Shown: one piece after another, positions 1 through 9,177 of the stretch
Position numbering within the stretch: position 1 is the first letter of the stretch
Layout: each line of letters starts with the position of its first letter
DNA from: RGIG7378 sp045588325
GTDB taxonomy: Bacteria; Bacillota; Clostridia; RGIG7378
NCBI GenBank assembly: GCA_045588325.1
Contig: JAZNEA010000102.1
Span: forward strand, 1-64,000
Length of the DNA stretch: 64,000 nt
Direction of reading: 5' to 3'
Position numbers and translations under genes: made by a program
Notes under the pieces: model-generated
The model's input: the letters and a program-made list of their open reading frames with translations, nothing else
What the model was told of the DNA's origin: nothing
The model's database searches: none

Positions 1-346
1 AGAACCATCTCCACTCCCCTACTGAGGGTATAAACCCTAACAAAGGAGTTACCAAAACAGCCACTATGCTGCCAAACAAGAAAATCCTGGATGCACAGTT
101 CAGCGCGTCCTCTGACCTGGTGTCACGCATCAAACCATAGCGCAACAAGCCATTAAAGATAGCCAATGATATGAATGGCAAAATCAACTGACTGAGAGTG
201 AAAATCAAGTCAGAGATGCCATACTCGTCCGGACTTAAAACATGGGTGTACAACGGCAAAAGCAGAAAAATTATCAGCTTTGAGCCAAGTGTACCAAGGG
301 CAAAGATGCCGATGTCCTTTATTAATCTTTTATACTTATTTTCCAT
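1..346 (-). CDS. Polysaccharide/oligosaccharide flippase, 5' part only
   Basis: Only the first ~115 residues are in the window; the gene runs off the left edge. My translation starts MENKYKRLIKDIGIF and continues with hydrophobic segments typical of the first transmembrane helices of Wzx/MATE-like polysaccharide transporters (GTLGSKLIIFLLLPLYTHVL, then SPDEYG). Family members flip lipid-linked oligosaccharides across the membrane for surface polysaccharide or cell-wall polymer export. An in-frame TAA lies three codons upstream of the ATG, so this start is forced. The ribosome binding site is weak. It is divergent from azlC. The family call rests on the N-terminal pattern only; substrate unknown. 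Confidence 0.75.
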   Translation of the reverse strand, partial: MENKYKRLIKDIGIFALGTLGSKLIIFLLLPLYTHVLSPDEYGISDLIFTLSQLILPFISLAIFNGLLRYGLMRDTRSEDALNCASRIFLFGSIVAVLVTPLLGFIPSVGEWRWF

Positions 347-369
347 GCTTAGAATTTATCCCATTTTGG

Positions 370-398
370 CATTTATGTAAAGTGCATTGCGCAGTCAA
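370..398 (-). promoter_or_regulatory. Possible promoter for the flippase gene
   Basis: Minus strand shows TTGACT, a 17-base spacer, then TAAATG, about 24 bases before the start codon. The -35 is good and the -10 is poor. It lies in the divergent gap shared with azlC; no convincing azlC promoter was seen. Confidence 0.35.
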
Positions 399-483
399 AT
401 TCAGATATTCCACTCTGCTTCTTCCATATTTCTGCAAATAGTAGTATCATCTACAGAATGTTTTTATTTAGAGGATACATATT

Positions 484-1200
484 TTGAAAAAAAAGGATTT
501 CTTCGCTGGCTTGGTGGCAAGCCTCCCTGTTTTCATAGGTTATTTCTCTGTCAGCTTTGGCTTTGGCACTATGGCTGTTTCTCTTGGTCTTAATCCAATG
601 GACGCCACCCTTATTTCCCTTACCAATTTGACCAGCGCAGGACAATTTGCCGGATTAACAGTGATTGCAGAGTGTGGTCTGCTGATAGACATGTTTCTAA
701 CACAGTTAGTTATTAATAGCCGCTACGCCCTCATGAGCCTGGCTCTTGGACAGCGCATGGGAGACAGATTCGGCATAGGCGCCAGACTTGCATCTGCGTT
801 TATCAACACTGACGAGATTTTCGCCATCGCCATGTCTGGACAACACGCACTAACGGTTCCATATATGCTGGGATTAGGCGTTTTGCCCATTGTGGGATGG
901 AGTTCCGGAACATTGCTTGGGGCCCTTGTGGGCTCAATTTTACCCCCCACACTGGCCGCAGCCTTAGGCGTTGCCCTCTACGGCATGTTCGTGGCAATCG
1001 TGGTCCCTCAGGCCAGGGAGAGTAAGCCCATCCTTCTGGTGGCAATACTGGCCATATCTCTCTCCTGCGTCTTCCAGTGGGTACCTGTGTTAAACAACAT
1101 CTCCTCCGGACTATCCATTGTAATATCTACAGTTATTTCCGCCGGAATATGTGCTGCCCTGTTCCCTGTAACCGATGACCAGTCGGAGGTGCAGTCATGA
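484..1200 (+). CDS. azlC: AzlC family branched-chain amino acid exporter, large subunit
   Basis: 238 residues, very hydrophobic, with the AzlC pattern at the N-terminus (GYFSVSFGFG) and the LTSAGQFAG stretch near residue 52. AzlC and AzlD form a two-subunit inner-membrane permease; characterised members export branched-chain amino acids or analogues such as azaleucine. The start is a TTG preceded by GAGG nine bases upstream. The stop overlaps the azlD start by four bases (ATGA), so the two are probably translated together. Actual substrate is inferred from the family. A leucine biosynthesis gene (leuA) lies about 9 kb away but is not linked. Confidence 0.9.
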   Translation: MKKKDFFAGLVASLPVFIGYFSVSFGFGTMAVSLGLNPMDATLISLTNLTSAGQFAGLTVIAECGLLIDMFLTQLVINSRYALMSLALGQRMGDRFGIGARLASAFINTDEIFAIAMSGQHALTVPYMLGLGVLPIVGWSSGTLLGALVGSILPPTLAAALGVALYGMFVAIVVPQARESKPILLVAILAISLSCVFQWVPVLNNISSGLSIVISTVISAGICAALFPVTDDQSEVQS

Positions 1201-1502
1201 TTTACCTGTACATCGCCGTAATGGCTATCACTACATATTTGATCAGGGCTCTGCCTCTCACTGTGTTCAGAGGTAAGATTACCAACAGATTCCTCAAATC
1301 TTTTCTGACCTATGTGCCCTGTGCCTGTCTGTCGGCCATGATTTTTCCATCCATACTGTACTCAACTAGCCACATAATCAGCGGTGCTGTAGGCCTGGCA
1401 GTTGCCATAATCGTAGCACTGCGGAGTAAGAGCCTTGTAGTGGTGGCAGCCTCCAGTTGCGCGGCTGTGTATATAATGGAATTAGCTATTAAATTCATAT
1501 AA
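1197..1502 (+). CDS. azlD: AzlD family branched-chain amino acid exporter, small subunit
   Basis: 101 residues, about four predicted transmembrane helices, starting MIYLYIAVMAITTYLIRALP. The TYLIRALPL segment is characteristic of AzlD. It is the small partner of AzlC and starts inside the azlC stop codon, the arrangement usual for this pair. The azlCD transcript is the only plus-strand operon in the left part of the window and ends at the hairpin at 1507-1532. Confidence 0.9.
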   Translation: MIYLYIAVMAITTYLIRALPLTVFRGKITNRFLKSFLTYVPCACLSAMIFPSILYSTSHIISGAVGLAVAIIVALRSKSLVVVAASSCAAVYIMELAIKFI

Positions 1503-1506
1503 CAAA

Positions 1507-1532
1507 CAGGACCCACCAATTGGCAGGTCCTG
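1507..1532. terminator. Bidirectional terminator between azlD and ackA
   Basis: Perfect 7-bp stem (CAGGACC / GGTCCTG) with a 12-base loop between convergent azlD and ackA. On the minus strand it is followed by a U-rich run (TTTGTT), on the plus strand by a weaker TCTAATT run, so it probably ends both transcripts. Confidence 0.75.
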
Positions 1533-1554
1533 TCTAATTACTGGAAGTATTTAA

Positions 1555-2745
1555 TTACTTTGCGGTAAGTCTCATTGTCTCCTGAGCAATTGCCAACTCC
1601 TCGTTGGTAGGTATGATGTATACCTTGACCTTGCTGTCTGGTGTGGAAATCAATGTCTCCTCGCCTCTGACCTTGTTCTTCTCGGGGTCAATCTTAACGC
1701 CCAAGAACTCCAGACCCTCAACTGCTCCTGCGCGAACAACAGAATCGTTCTCTCCTACGCCAGCAGTAAATGCGATGCAGTCACAACCGCCCATTGCAGC
1801 CATGTAGGAACCGATATACTTCTTAACACTGTAGCAGAACATATCCAGAGCCAACTTAGCTCTCTCGTTGCCCTCGTTAGCTGCAGCATTGAGATCGCGG
1901 AAATCGCTGCTGATTCCGGAGATGCCCATAACACCGCTCTTCTTGTTCATAAGGTTATCAACCTGATCTGCAGTCATGTTCTCCTTGTCCATAATGAACT
2001 TAACAATGGCAGGGTCAATAGAACCACAACGTGTGCCCATAGGTGTTCCCTCCAGAGGAGTGAGACCCATTGTTGTGTCTACACACTTTCCATGATCAAC
2101 TGCGCTGATGGAGGATCCATTGCCCAGGTGACATGTGATAATCTTAAGGTCCTCATATGGGCGTCCATCAACCTCTGCACATCTGCGAGAAACGTACATG
2201 TGGCTGGTGCCATGGAAGCCATATCTGCGGATGTGATGCTTCTCATACATCTCGTAGGGCAATGCATACATATATGCCTTAGCTGGCATGGTCTGATGGA
2301 ATGCGGTGTCAAATACTGCTACCTGAGGAACGTCGGGCAACAGCTTGCGGCACTCCTTGATACCCAGGGAGTTTGCAGGGTTGTGAAGAGGCCCCAGAGG
2401 AATGTGTGCGTCGATAACATCGATAACGTGGTCGTCAATAACAACAGACTGTGTGATTTCCTCACCACCGTGGAGAACTCTGTGTCCTACAGCAGCAATC
2501 TCGCTCAAATCAGAGATTACTCCAACCTCTGCATCTGTCAAAGCCTTGAAAACAGACATAATTGCCTCGCCATGTGTTGGCATAGGAATGCTCCAAGTAG
2601 TCTTGGTATCCATGTTGTTGTGAACGAGCTGACCATCAATACCAATACGCTCGCAAATACCCTTGGCGACAACATCGCCCTTAGGCATATCCAGCAACTG
2701 ATACTTAAGAGAAGAGCTACCGCAATTAATAACTAAAACTTTCAT
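1555..2745 (-). CDS. ackA: Acetate kinase
   Basis: 396 residues, the normal length for AckA. Interconverts acetyl phosphate + ADP and acetate + ATP, the ATP-yielding last step of acetate formation in fermenters. The sugar-kinase fold signature NCGSSSLKY is at residues 7-15, followed by GHRVLHGG, the FDTAFHQTMP segment with its conserved phenylalanine and histidine, and GTRCGSIDP. It lies 21 bases after pta, an order and spacing that imply one operon. The start is preceded by AAAGGTGAGG. The transcript ends at the hairpin at 1507-1532. Confidence 0.97.
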   Translation of the reverse strand: MKVLVINCGSSSLKYQLLDMPKGDVVAKGICERIGIDGQLVHNNMDTKTTWSIPMPTHGEAIMSVFKALTDAEVGVISDLSEIAAVGHRVLHGGEEITQSVVIDDHVIDVIDAHIPLGPLHNPANSLGIKECRKLLPDVPQVAVFDTAFHQTMPAKAYMYALPYEMYEKHHIRRYGFHGTSHMYVSRRCAEVDGRPYEDLKIITCHLGNGSSISAVDHGKCVDTTMGLTPLEGTPMGTRCGSIDPAIVKFIMDKENMTADQVDNLMNKKSGVMGISGISSDFRDLNAAANEGNERAKLALDMFCYSVKKYIGSYMAAMGGCDCIAFTAGVGENDSVVRAGAVEGLEFLGVKIDPEKNKVRGEETLISTPDSKVKVYIIPTNEELAIAQETMRLTAK

Positions 2746-2766
2746 ACTATCATCCTCACCTTTTTA

Positions 2767-3765
2767 TTAAATTGTGGACTGAACAGCAGTAACTGCTACT
2801 ACGCCAACAATGTCCTCTGCGCTGCAACCTCTGGAAAGATCGTTAACTGGCTTAGCAAATCCCTGCATAATGGGGCCGTATGCCTCAGCCTTTGCCAATC
2901 TCTGAACCAGCTTATAGGAGATATTTCCTGCATTCAAGTCGGGGAAAATCAAGACGTTAGCCTTACCGGCAACGGGACTGCCCGGAGCCTTGAACTCGCC
3001 TACACTGGGAACGATAGCTGCGTCTGCCTGGAGCTCGCCGTCCAGATTGATGTCAGGAGCCTTCTCCTTGGCAAGTCTGGTAGCCTCCACAACCTTCTCG
3101 GTCAGTTCGCTATGAGCGCTGCCGTATGTGGAGTAGGACAACATTGCCACATTGGCCTTTGCCCCAATCAGAGCCTCAAACGACTTAGCCGAACTAACTG
3201 CAATCTCAGCCAGCTTCTCTGCATCTGGGTTCTCGTTAAGAGCAGGATCTGCAAAGACAAAGGTTCCATTCTCTCCCAGATCACAATTGGGAACACTCAT
3301 TACAAAGAATGATGAAACCATCTTGGCATCAGGAGCTGTCTTAATAATTTGAAGTCCAGGTCTCATGGTGTCTGCTGTTGAGTGGCATGCACCTGCAACC
3401 AATCCATCGCCAATACCCATCTTAAGACACATAATGCCAAAAGGAATATGCTGCTTTAACATCTCAGTAGCCTTTTCCTCAGTCATGCCCTTGGCCTTGC
3501 GGAGCTCAACCAGCTTGTCCCTGAACTCGTCAAATCTGTCAAAATTAAGGGGGTCAATAACGTTAGCACCGGAAACATCAACGCCTGCCTCTGCTGCCAT
3601 AGCCTCGATATCTGCAGGATTGCCGATGAGGACAACCTTTGCAATACCCTGCTCCAAAATAGAAGCTGTGGCCTTAATTGTCCTGACATCCTCAGACTCT
3701 GGGAGGATAATTGTCTTGCCTAAACTACGTGCTTTTACAATAATTTCATCAATAAACTTTCCCAT
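2767..3765 (-). CDS. pta: Phosphate acetyltransferase
   Basis: 332 residues, the short Firmicutes-type Pta consisting only of the PTA/PTB catalytic domain, without the N-terminal regulatory extension of enterobacterial Pta. Converts acetyl-CoA + phosphate to acetyl phosphate + CoA. Conserved stretches include GACHSTADTMRPGLQII and the C-terminal FPDLNAGNISYKLVQR. It lies between an acyl-CoA ligase (18 bases upstream) and ackA (21 bases downstream). A strong ribosome binding site (GGAGAG) precedes the ATG. Confidence 0.97.
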   Translation of the reverse strand: MGKFIDEIIVKARSLGKTIILPESEDVRTIKATASILEQGIAKVVLIGNPADIEAMAAEAGVDVSGANVIDPLNFDRFDEFRDKLVELRKAKGMTEEKATEMLKQHIPFGIMCLKMGIGDGLVAGACHSTADTMRPGLQIIKTAPDAKMVSSFFVMSVPNCDLGENGTFVFADPALNENPDAEKLAEIAVSSAKSFEALIGAKANVAMLSYSTYGSAHSELTEKVVEATRLAKEKAPDINLDGELQADAAIVPSVGEFKAPGSPVAGKANVLIFPDLNAGNISYKLVQRLAKAEAYGPIMQGFAKPVNDLSRGCSAEDIVGVVAVTAVQSTI

Positions 3766-3783
3766 TTTGCTCTCCTTCTCTAT

Positions 3784-5505
3784 TTATTCAAAGATCATGT
3801 GACGCTTGATCTTGAGTGTAGTAGTTTTAATAAACTCTGTCTCCCTCACAATTACATTGCGGATGGCCTTGTAGCTAACAAGCCTGGAGTTGACCTGATC
3901 CTTGATCTCATCGAACAGGAGTTTCTCCATCTGTTCCTTGGTAGGCTGGCCCTCAATGGAATACTTGCTCTTAATGATGTCCACATCAGGATAAACCATA
4001 CAGGCAATCCTGGCATCACCATCCTCCAACTTCTCCTCGAAAATAACGCATTCCTTGACGGTATCCAGCTCCAAAATCATGGGCTCGATCTCCTCTGGAT
4101 ATACGTTCTTGCCATTCTTGGTAAGAATCATGTTCTTGCAACGACCTGTGATATAAACAAATCCATCCTCGTCCTTGTGGCCCACGTCTCCAGTGTGGAA
4201 CCATCCGTCGATAATTACAGCGTCTGTGGCCTCCTGGTTCTCGTAATACCCCAGCATTACATTCTCGCCCCTGGCAATAATCTCGCCAGAGCCCTCATCA
4301 TTGGGATTGTAGATTTCAATCTCCACGCCAGGCATGGGGTAACCAACAGCCTCATCCTTATAATATGTATCTGCTCCCAAAGCGATAATCGGGGCACACT
4401 CTGTGAGTCCATAACCCTGACGAACCCTGATACCCAGATCGTAAAGTCCCTTGGATACTTCAGGATTCATGGGAGCTGCACCTACAACAAACAACTCCAG
4501 TTCTCCGCCAAATGCGCTATGAATCTGCTTGAACAGCTTACGGGACATGTCTACGCCCACTTTGCGGGCGGCATTGTTGACCTTGATAATTGTCTCAACC
4601 TTCTTGCGAAGACCAGGGGTTTTGTCAATATTGGCCCAGATCTTGTTGTACATTGTCTCAACCAGCAATGGTACTGTCAGAACGTATGTAACCTTGGCCT
4701 CGGACATGTTCTGCTGAACGTAACGCAGTCCCTCGCAGAATGCCACTGTACAGCCGCCGTATACGGAGTACAGGAATCCGCAGGTACACTCATATGTATG
4801 ATGCAGAGGCAATATTGACAGACATGTGCCACCTCTTACCTCAACCATGGATCCCATAGCCATGATGTTTGTAACGATATTGTGGTGGCTGAGCATTACT
4901 GCCTTTGCATCAGATGTGGTGCCGGAAGTGAACAGCAAAATAGACATTACATATGGGTCAATCTTGGCGTTCATGTAGTCCATGTTGCCCTGTTCCAGGA
5001 GCTGATTGCCCTCCTCTATGAGAGTACCTAATGTTGTAGTCTGGAACTGATCGTCAGTCTTATTACCCATGTTTACAAAGAGTGAAACTGTGGGACACTG
5101 ATCCTTGATGCTCTTAATCTTATCAAAATACTTGTCAGAGAAAATAACTACAGATACATCTGCCCTCTTGATCATATGGGCAATCTCTGTGGCAGGCAGC
5201 TCCTTGTCGATGGGCACGATGATACCTACGCCTGTAACTGTAGCCATATATCCAACTGTCCATCCATAGCAATTCTCGCCCAGGACGGCAACTCTCTTGT
5301 CCTTGAAACCGCGAGCAACCAAAGCCGTACCCAGCCCATGCACATCTTTGCCAAACTTAGCATATTTAATGGGTCTATACGGCTCGTTGTGTGAATCCTT
5401 AACTAAAAACAGAGTTCTTTCGCTGTATTTTTTAAGGCTGTTATTCAGCATATCCTTAAGATCTGTGACTCGATCCATCTCATAAAGTTTAAGCTTTTGT
5501 TTCAT
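3784..5505 (-). CDS. AMP-dependent acyl-CoA synthetase / ligase, long-chain type
   Basis: 573 residues of the ANL adenylate-forming superfamily. The phosphate-binding loop is LLFTSGTTSDAKAV. GYGLTECAPI and GWFHTGDVG mark the adenylation motifs, and the C-terminal KNGKNVYPEEIE resembles the hinge/lysine region. Family members activate a carboxylic acid to acyl-AMP and then thioesterify it to CoA or another thiol. By overall pattern this is closest to FadD-like long-chain acyl-CoA ligases, but the acid substrate cannot be read from sequence. Its place just upstream of pta-ackA suggests a link with acyl-CoA or acetyl-CoA turnover (inference). Starts after AAAGGAG. Confidence 0.88.
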   Translation of the reverse strand: MKQKLKLYEMDRVTDLKDMLNNSLKKYSERTLFLVKDSHNEPYRPIKYAKFGKDVHGLGTALVARGFKDKRVAVLGENCYGWTVGYMATVTGVGIIVPIDKELPATEIAHMIKRADVSVVIFSDKYFDKIKSIKDQCPTVSLFVNMGNKTDDQFQTTTLGTLIEEGNQLLEQGNMDYMNAKIDPYVMSILLFTSGTTSDAKAVMLSHHNIVTNIMAMGSMVEVRGGTCLSILPLHHTYECTCGFLYSVYGGCTVAFCEGLRYVQQNMSEAKVTYVLTVPLLVETMYNKIWANIDKTPGLRKKVETIIKVNNAARKVGVDMSRKLFKQIHSAFGGELELFVVGAAPMNPEVSKGLYDLGIRVRQGYGLTECAPIIALGADTYYKDEAVGYPMPGVEIEIYNPNDEGSGEIIARGENVMLGYYENQEATDAVIIDGWFHTGDVGHKDEDGFVYITGRCKNMILTKNGKNVYPEEIEPMILELDTVKECVIFEEKLEDGDARIACMVYPDVDIIKSKYSIEGQPTKEQMEKLLFDEIKDQVNSRLVSYKAIRNVIVRETEFIKTTTLKIKRHMIFE

Positions 5506-5548
5506 TCTACGACTCCTTTAAACGCAAAAATTCTACTCATTTCATACC

Positions 5549-6376
5549 CTAAAATATTAATCCATTCTTTGAAATAATTCCAGCATCTAGGGAAATACAT
5601 TTGTGATTTAATCTAAGTCCCAAAGCCTCTGCCAGGGCCACAGATCCTCTGTTTGCCTGCTCTACGTGGTACAGCACAATGGCACTGCTACCTGTGCCCA
5701 TCAAGCCATGGCTAACGCACTTTTGAGCCCATCCCCTACGCCTGTTCCACAATGAGGTGTATACCCAAATGGGTTCCACTATCCTGGCAAAGCCATTGTA
5801 GTTTTCCTCTATGGAGCACACAGTAATGGGCTTGCTGCCCTTTAGCCTGCCATATACGTGGCAGTTATCGGCATTAAGGGGCAAATCTCCACAATACATG
5901 GCCAACTGTTCGTCCTTAGAATTAGACAGCAAACTCATTTCGTCAATTGTAAGCTTGTGTATCTCACCACACAACTGAAAACGCAGTCCCTGTCCCACAA
6001 ATTCCAGTGTCTCGTCACAAACTATTGCGCCATTTTGCGTAAGCAAACTGGAAACACCTGGGCTGATTGTGTGGAAAACACATCTGACGCCATCGTATCT
6101 ATGCCATAAGAACTGCAGAAGTTCGTTCATATCCTGACATGGTTCACCAAACAGCCAAATCTCTGCAGATGGGTTGTTTGTCTCTATAGACATACCATTA
6201 ATGACAGCTGTGACCACTCCTGCTCTGGCCAATAGGTTAATCCCCTGACCTGCAGGATAAGTATGATTCTCGTCGGATAACTCTTTTAGGTAATATATGA
6301 TACCAGCATTGCCCAGGTGGTCCTGTGCATCCAGTTCAACCAGAAACTCCCAAATCTTGTCCGACAGAATTACCAT
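5549..6376 (-). CDS. GNAT family N-acetyltransferase-like protein
   Basis: 275 residues. The C-terminal ~80 residues carry the GNAT pattern: a beta strand (IVEPIWVYTS), the acetyl-CoA binding turn with NRRRGWAQKCVSHGL (R-G-W-A standing for R-G-x-G/A), then YHVEQANRGSVALAEALGL, the N-x-x-S-x-x-x-A-E-x-L-G-L motif of GNAT/FR47 proteins. The first ~150 residues are not recognised and may be a degenerate second GNAT fold. Its ATG overlaps the rlmB stop by one base (TAATG), pointing to translational coupling. Acceptor substrate unknown. Confidence 0.7.
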   Translation of the reverse strand: MVILSDKIWEFLVELDAQDHLGNAGIIYYLKELSDENHTYPAGQGINLLARAGVVTAVINGMSIETNNPSAEIWLFGEPCQDMNELLQFLWHRYDGVRCVFHTISPGVSSLLTQNGAIVCDETLEFVGQGLRFQLCGEIHKLTIDEMSLLSNSKDEQLAMYCGDLPLNADNCHVYGRLKGSKPITVCSIEENYNGFARIVEPIWVYTSLWNRRRGWAQKCVSHGLMGTGSSAIVLYHVEQANRGSVALAEALGLRLNHKCISLDAGIISKNGLIF

Positions 6377-7269
6377 TAGTTGCTCCTCTGAGACACCGCC
6401 TCGAACATTACTACAGCAGCGGCTGTTGCTGCATTAAGTGAATTGACCTTACCCATAAGAGGAATTTTAACCAGGTGATCGCAGTTTGACATAACCAATC
6501 TGCTCATCCCTTCTCCCTCACTGCCAATTATAAGTGCAATTGGTGCTCTGTAGTCCACATCCTTGTAGTACTGAGGTGCAGAGCCATCTGTGCCAACGAT
6601 CCACAGACCCTTTTCCTTTAGTTCGCGGATGGTGGAGGAAATATTGACAACTCTAGCAATCATCATATGCTCACAGGCACCAGCAGAGACCTTGGCAACT
6701 ACAGGGGTAACCTGAACAGACCTGCGTTCAGGAATAATTATGCCATCTACACCGGCGCACTCTGCCGATCTGATAATGGCACCGAAATTGTTGGGATCAT
6801 TGATACCATCCAGGATAATGATGAAAGGAGCATGTCCCAGGTTCTCTGCCCTCTTAAGGATATCGTCTACAGTGCAGTACTCCTTAGCTGCAGCCAAAGC
6901 AATAACTCCCTGGTGAGATCCTACAACAGAAATCTTATCCAGAGCTGTGCGCTCTACCTCCTGCAGAGGAATATGTGACTCCTTTGCAAGATGCATAATC
7001 TTAGCAATCGTTGAATCATGTGTGCCTTTGGCAATCATGATTCTGTTAATGCTACGGCCTGCCTCCAGCGCCTCCAGACAGGGATTGCGGCCCTCGATTA
7101 AGTCGTCTCTCTCGTAGTTGTCTCTGGCATTTGTGGTATGTGCCTTAGGAGCTGGTCTGCCACCGCCCCTATGATTATCATTTTTGAACTTGGGTGCAGG
7201 TCCTCTGTTGCCATATGACGCCTTAGATGGCCCCCTTTTGTTGGCACCCTGTGTATACTTTCTATCCAT
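6376..7269 (-). CDS. rlmB: 23S rRNA (guanosine-2'-O-)-methyltransferase, SpoU/TrmH family
   Basis: 297 residues. The three SpoU (SPOUT) motifs are clear: DPNNFGAIIRSAE, ALIIGSEGEGMS and IPLMGKVNSLNAATA. Together they form the knotted SAM-binding site. A small RNA-binding substrate domain precedes them (EGRNPCLEALEAG). The first ~55 residues are a basic, glycine-rich, probably disordered extension. RlmB/TrmH-type enzymes methylate the ribose of guanosine in 23S rRNA or tRNA; the neighbours cysS and mrnC favour RlmB (YacO), as in Bacillus and other Firmicutes. Overlaps mrnC by eight bases. Confidence 0.92.
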   Translation of the reverse strand: MDRKYTQGANKRGPSKASYGNRGPAPKFKNDNHRGGGRPAPKAHTTNARDNYERDDLIEGRNPCLEALEAGRSINRIMIAKGTHDSTIAKIMHLAKESHIPLQEVERTALDKISVVGSHQGVIALAAAKEYCTVDDILKRAENLGHAPFIIILDGINDPNNFGAIIRSAECAGVDGIIIPERRSVQVTPVVAKVSAGACEHMMIARVVNISSTIRELKEKGLWIVGTDGSAPQYYKDVDYRAPIALIIGSEGEGMSRLVMSNCDHLVKIPLMGKVNSLNAATAAAVVMFEAVSQRSN

Positions 7270-7699
7270 TTACGCTCCTTGCCGGCAATTGGCCGATAAT
7301 CTCATCTGCCTTGGCCATTAACTGTGCCAATCTATCGTCCTCTCCTCTCAAATAGAGGAACCCCAATAAACATTCAAAGGCCGTGGCTAATCTGTAATCT
7401 GCCATGCTGGCGTGTTTTGCCACCGTGCCCTGATGGGCATTCCTGGCTCTGCGAACCAAGTCCTGTTCTGCTGCAGTTAACATCTCGGACATACCTCTCA
7501 TAGCCGCAGCCTGTGCTCCCGCCCGTACTCGCGAAACAGTAGCGCAATGTATCTCCTGAATGCTACCGGCTTTGAGAGAAATTGTATTAGTCCTCGTATG
7601 TAGTTCAAAAACAGTGTCGCCTATATATGCCAAAAAAGATGTTGGCATATTGATTAACTCTGTCTCCGTATATATGCGATTGCGAAAGCCCGACGTCAT
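7262..7699 (-). CDS. mrnC: Mini-ribonuclease III
   Basis: 145 residues, the size of Mini-III: an RNase III catalytic domain without a double-stranded RNA binding domain. The signature AYIGDTVFEL replaces the usual AYLGDAVYEL, and the second acidic helix reads FECLLGFLYLRG. In Bacillus, Mini-III matures 23S rRNA. It sits between cysS and rlmB, the classic Firmicutes arrangement, and overlaps the cysS stop by four bases (ATGA) and rlmB by eight. Confidence 0.93.
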   Translation of the reverse strand: MTSGFRNRIYTETELINMPTSFLAYIGDTVFELHTRTNTISLKAGSIQEIHCATVSRVRAGAQAAAMRGMSEMLTAAEQDLVRRARNAHQGTVAKHASMADYRLATAFECLLGFLYLRGEDDRLAQLMAKADEIIGQLPARSVNG

Positions 7700-9087
7700 T
7701 TTCTCTCCAGCTTTTGACCCTCTGCAGAGTCCTTAACAATATATCCCATATCGGAAAGCTTGTTTCTGATTTCATCGGAGAGAGCCCAATTCTTGGTCTT
7801 ACGAGCCTCTGCCCTCTGCTCTAGCAGCTGTGCAACCTCTGCAGGAATCTGTTCCTCCTGAGTCTCATGGGGCTGGTATGATGCTATGTCCAGGCCTAAA
7901 ATGCTGTCCATCTTAATCAATGCCTGCCAAACCATGTGGGACTTAGTCTCAGATTTGATCAGGTTCCAGGCTATACCCAATGCTTTTGGCACATTCAAAT
8001 CATCGTTAACGGCATTAAAGAAGTCCTCCAACGCCTTATCAACAACCTGTGAATCTATCTGGCCAGGCTTATCCTTGTGTGCATATGCTCCCTCGTAGAA
8101 TCTGGCGCAGGATACAACTGCAGCTCTGATGGACTCCTCGGTGTAGTTGAGCTTGTTCCTGTAATGGGCGTTCAGGCAGAAATACCTAAATGCCATGGCA
8201 GGAATGCCCATCTTCTCCAGGTCTGTAACTGTCCATACATTACCTAAGCTCTTGGACATTTTGCCGTTATTAACCATCATAAACTCGCTATGCATCCAAT
8301 ACTTAACTGCTGGATTGCCGCCGTTTATGGCCTCAGACTGAGCAATTTCATTCTCATGGTGAATCGGTATATGGTCTACACCACCTGTATGAATATCGAA
8401 ATATTCGCCCAAATACTTGCGGGACATAACGGAACACTCAATGTGCCATCCTGGATATCCCATACCCCATGGACTGGGCCACTGCATGATGTGCTCCTTA
8501 GGGGCCTTCTTCCACAGTGCAAAGTCTGCAGGATTCCTCTTCTCAGGGTTAACATCTACTCTGGCTCCAGACTTCTGGTCCTCAAGGTTGATGCCCGAAA
8601 GCTTACCATAATTGGGGAACTTGGAAATGTCGTAATAGATACCATCCGATGTCTCGTATCCAAAGCCCAATTGTACCAGTTCCTGGACGTAGTCAATCAT
8701 CTCCTGAATGTTGTCCGTGGCCTTGGGAGTAATCTCTGGCATGTCGATGTGCAATCTGGCGCAGTCTGCCATAAATGCATCTGTATAGAAGGCGGCGATC
8801 TCCCAGGGAGTCTTGCCCTCGCGACGGGCGCCCTTCTCCATCTTGTCCTCACCGGCATCACCATCAGATGTAAGGTGTCCCACGTCTGTAATATTCATAA
8901 CGCCTGTCAGGTTATAACCGTTGGACTTAAGTGCTCTGCGGAGCAAATCCATAAAGATATAAGTACGCATGTTACCAATATGTGCAAATCCGTATACTGT
9001 AGGACCGCAAGAATACATGCGAACGTCATTGCCCTGAATAGGCTGTAATTCTTCCTTCTGTCTTGAAAGTGTATTGTATATTTTCAT
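7696..9087 (-). CDS. cysS: Cysteinyl-tRNA synthetase
   Basis: 463 residues from the start chosen here. Class I synthetase that charges tRNA-Cys. The HIGH motif appears as FAHIGNMRTY, the KMSKS motif as KMSKSLGN, and zinc ligands include YSCGPTVYG and the WHIECSVMS region. The frame is open 20 codons further upstream, but ATG at 9085-9087 has GGAGAG eight bases ahead and gives the usual MKIYNTL start. First gene of a seven-gene run that continues to ackA. A promoter at 9149-9177 and a small hairpin (CTGCC-TCGT-GGCAG) just before the ribosome binding site form the leader. Confidence 0.97.
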   Translation of the reverse strand: MKIYNTLSRQKEELQPIQGNDVRMYSCGPTVYGFAHIGNMRTYIFMDLLRRALKSNGYNLTGVMNITDVGHLTSDGDAGEDKMEKGARREGKTPWEIAAFYTDAFMADCARLHIDMPEITPKATDNIQEMIDYVQELVQLGFGYETSDGIYYDISKFPNYGKLSGINLEDQKSGARVDVNPEKRNPADFALWKKAPKEHIMQWPSPWGMGYPGWHIECSVMSRKYLGEYFDIHTGGVDHIPIHHENEIAQSEAINGGNPAVKYWMHSEFMMVNNGKMSKSLGNVWTVTDLEKMGIPAMAFRYFCLNAHYRNKLNYTEESIRAAVVSCARFYEGAYAHKDKPGQIDSQVVDKALEDFFNAVNDDLNVPKALGIAWNLIKSETKSHMVWQALIKMDSILGLDIASYQPHETQEEQIPAEVAQLLEQRAEARKTKNWALSDEIRNKLSDMGYIVKDSAEGQKLERK

Positions 9088-9148
9088 ACTCTCTCCTAAC
9101 TGCCACGAGGCAGAAAAATCAAAATATTGACAATAGGCCAACTGCACA

Positions 9149-9177
9149 ATTTTAACAAAGGCTCAATAATAGGTCAA
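9149..9177 (-). promoter_or_regulatory. Promoter for the cysS operon
   Basis: Minus strand: TTGACC (9172-9177), a 17-base spacer, TAAAAT (9149-9154). Predicted RNA start near 9142, giving a ~55-base leader, too short for a T-box. The segment GTTGACCTATTATTGA over the -35 recurs imperfectly as GTTGGCCTATTGTCAA 36 bases downstream, over the RNA start. Confidence 0.7.

Noticed and set aside
3799..4818. A 339-codon open frame on the plus strand
   Set aside because: It lies exactly opposite the acyl-CoA ligase gene, has no ribosome binding site and no recognisable domain; it is a by-product of the codon pattern of the real gene.
8290..9048. A 252-codon plus-strand open frame
   Set aside because: Antisense to cysS; no ribosome binding site or family pattern.
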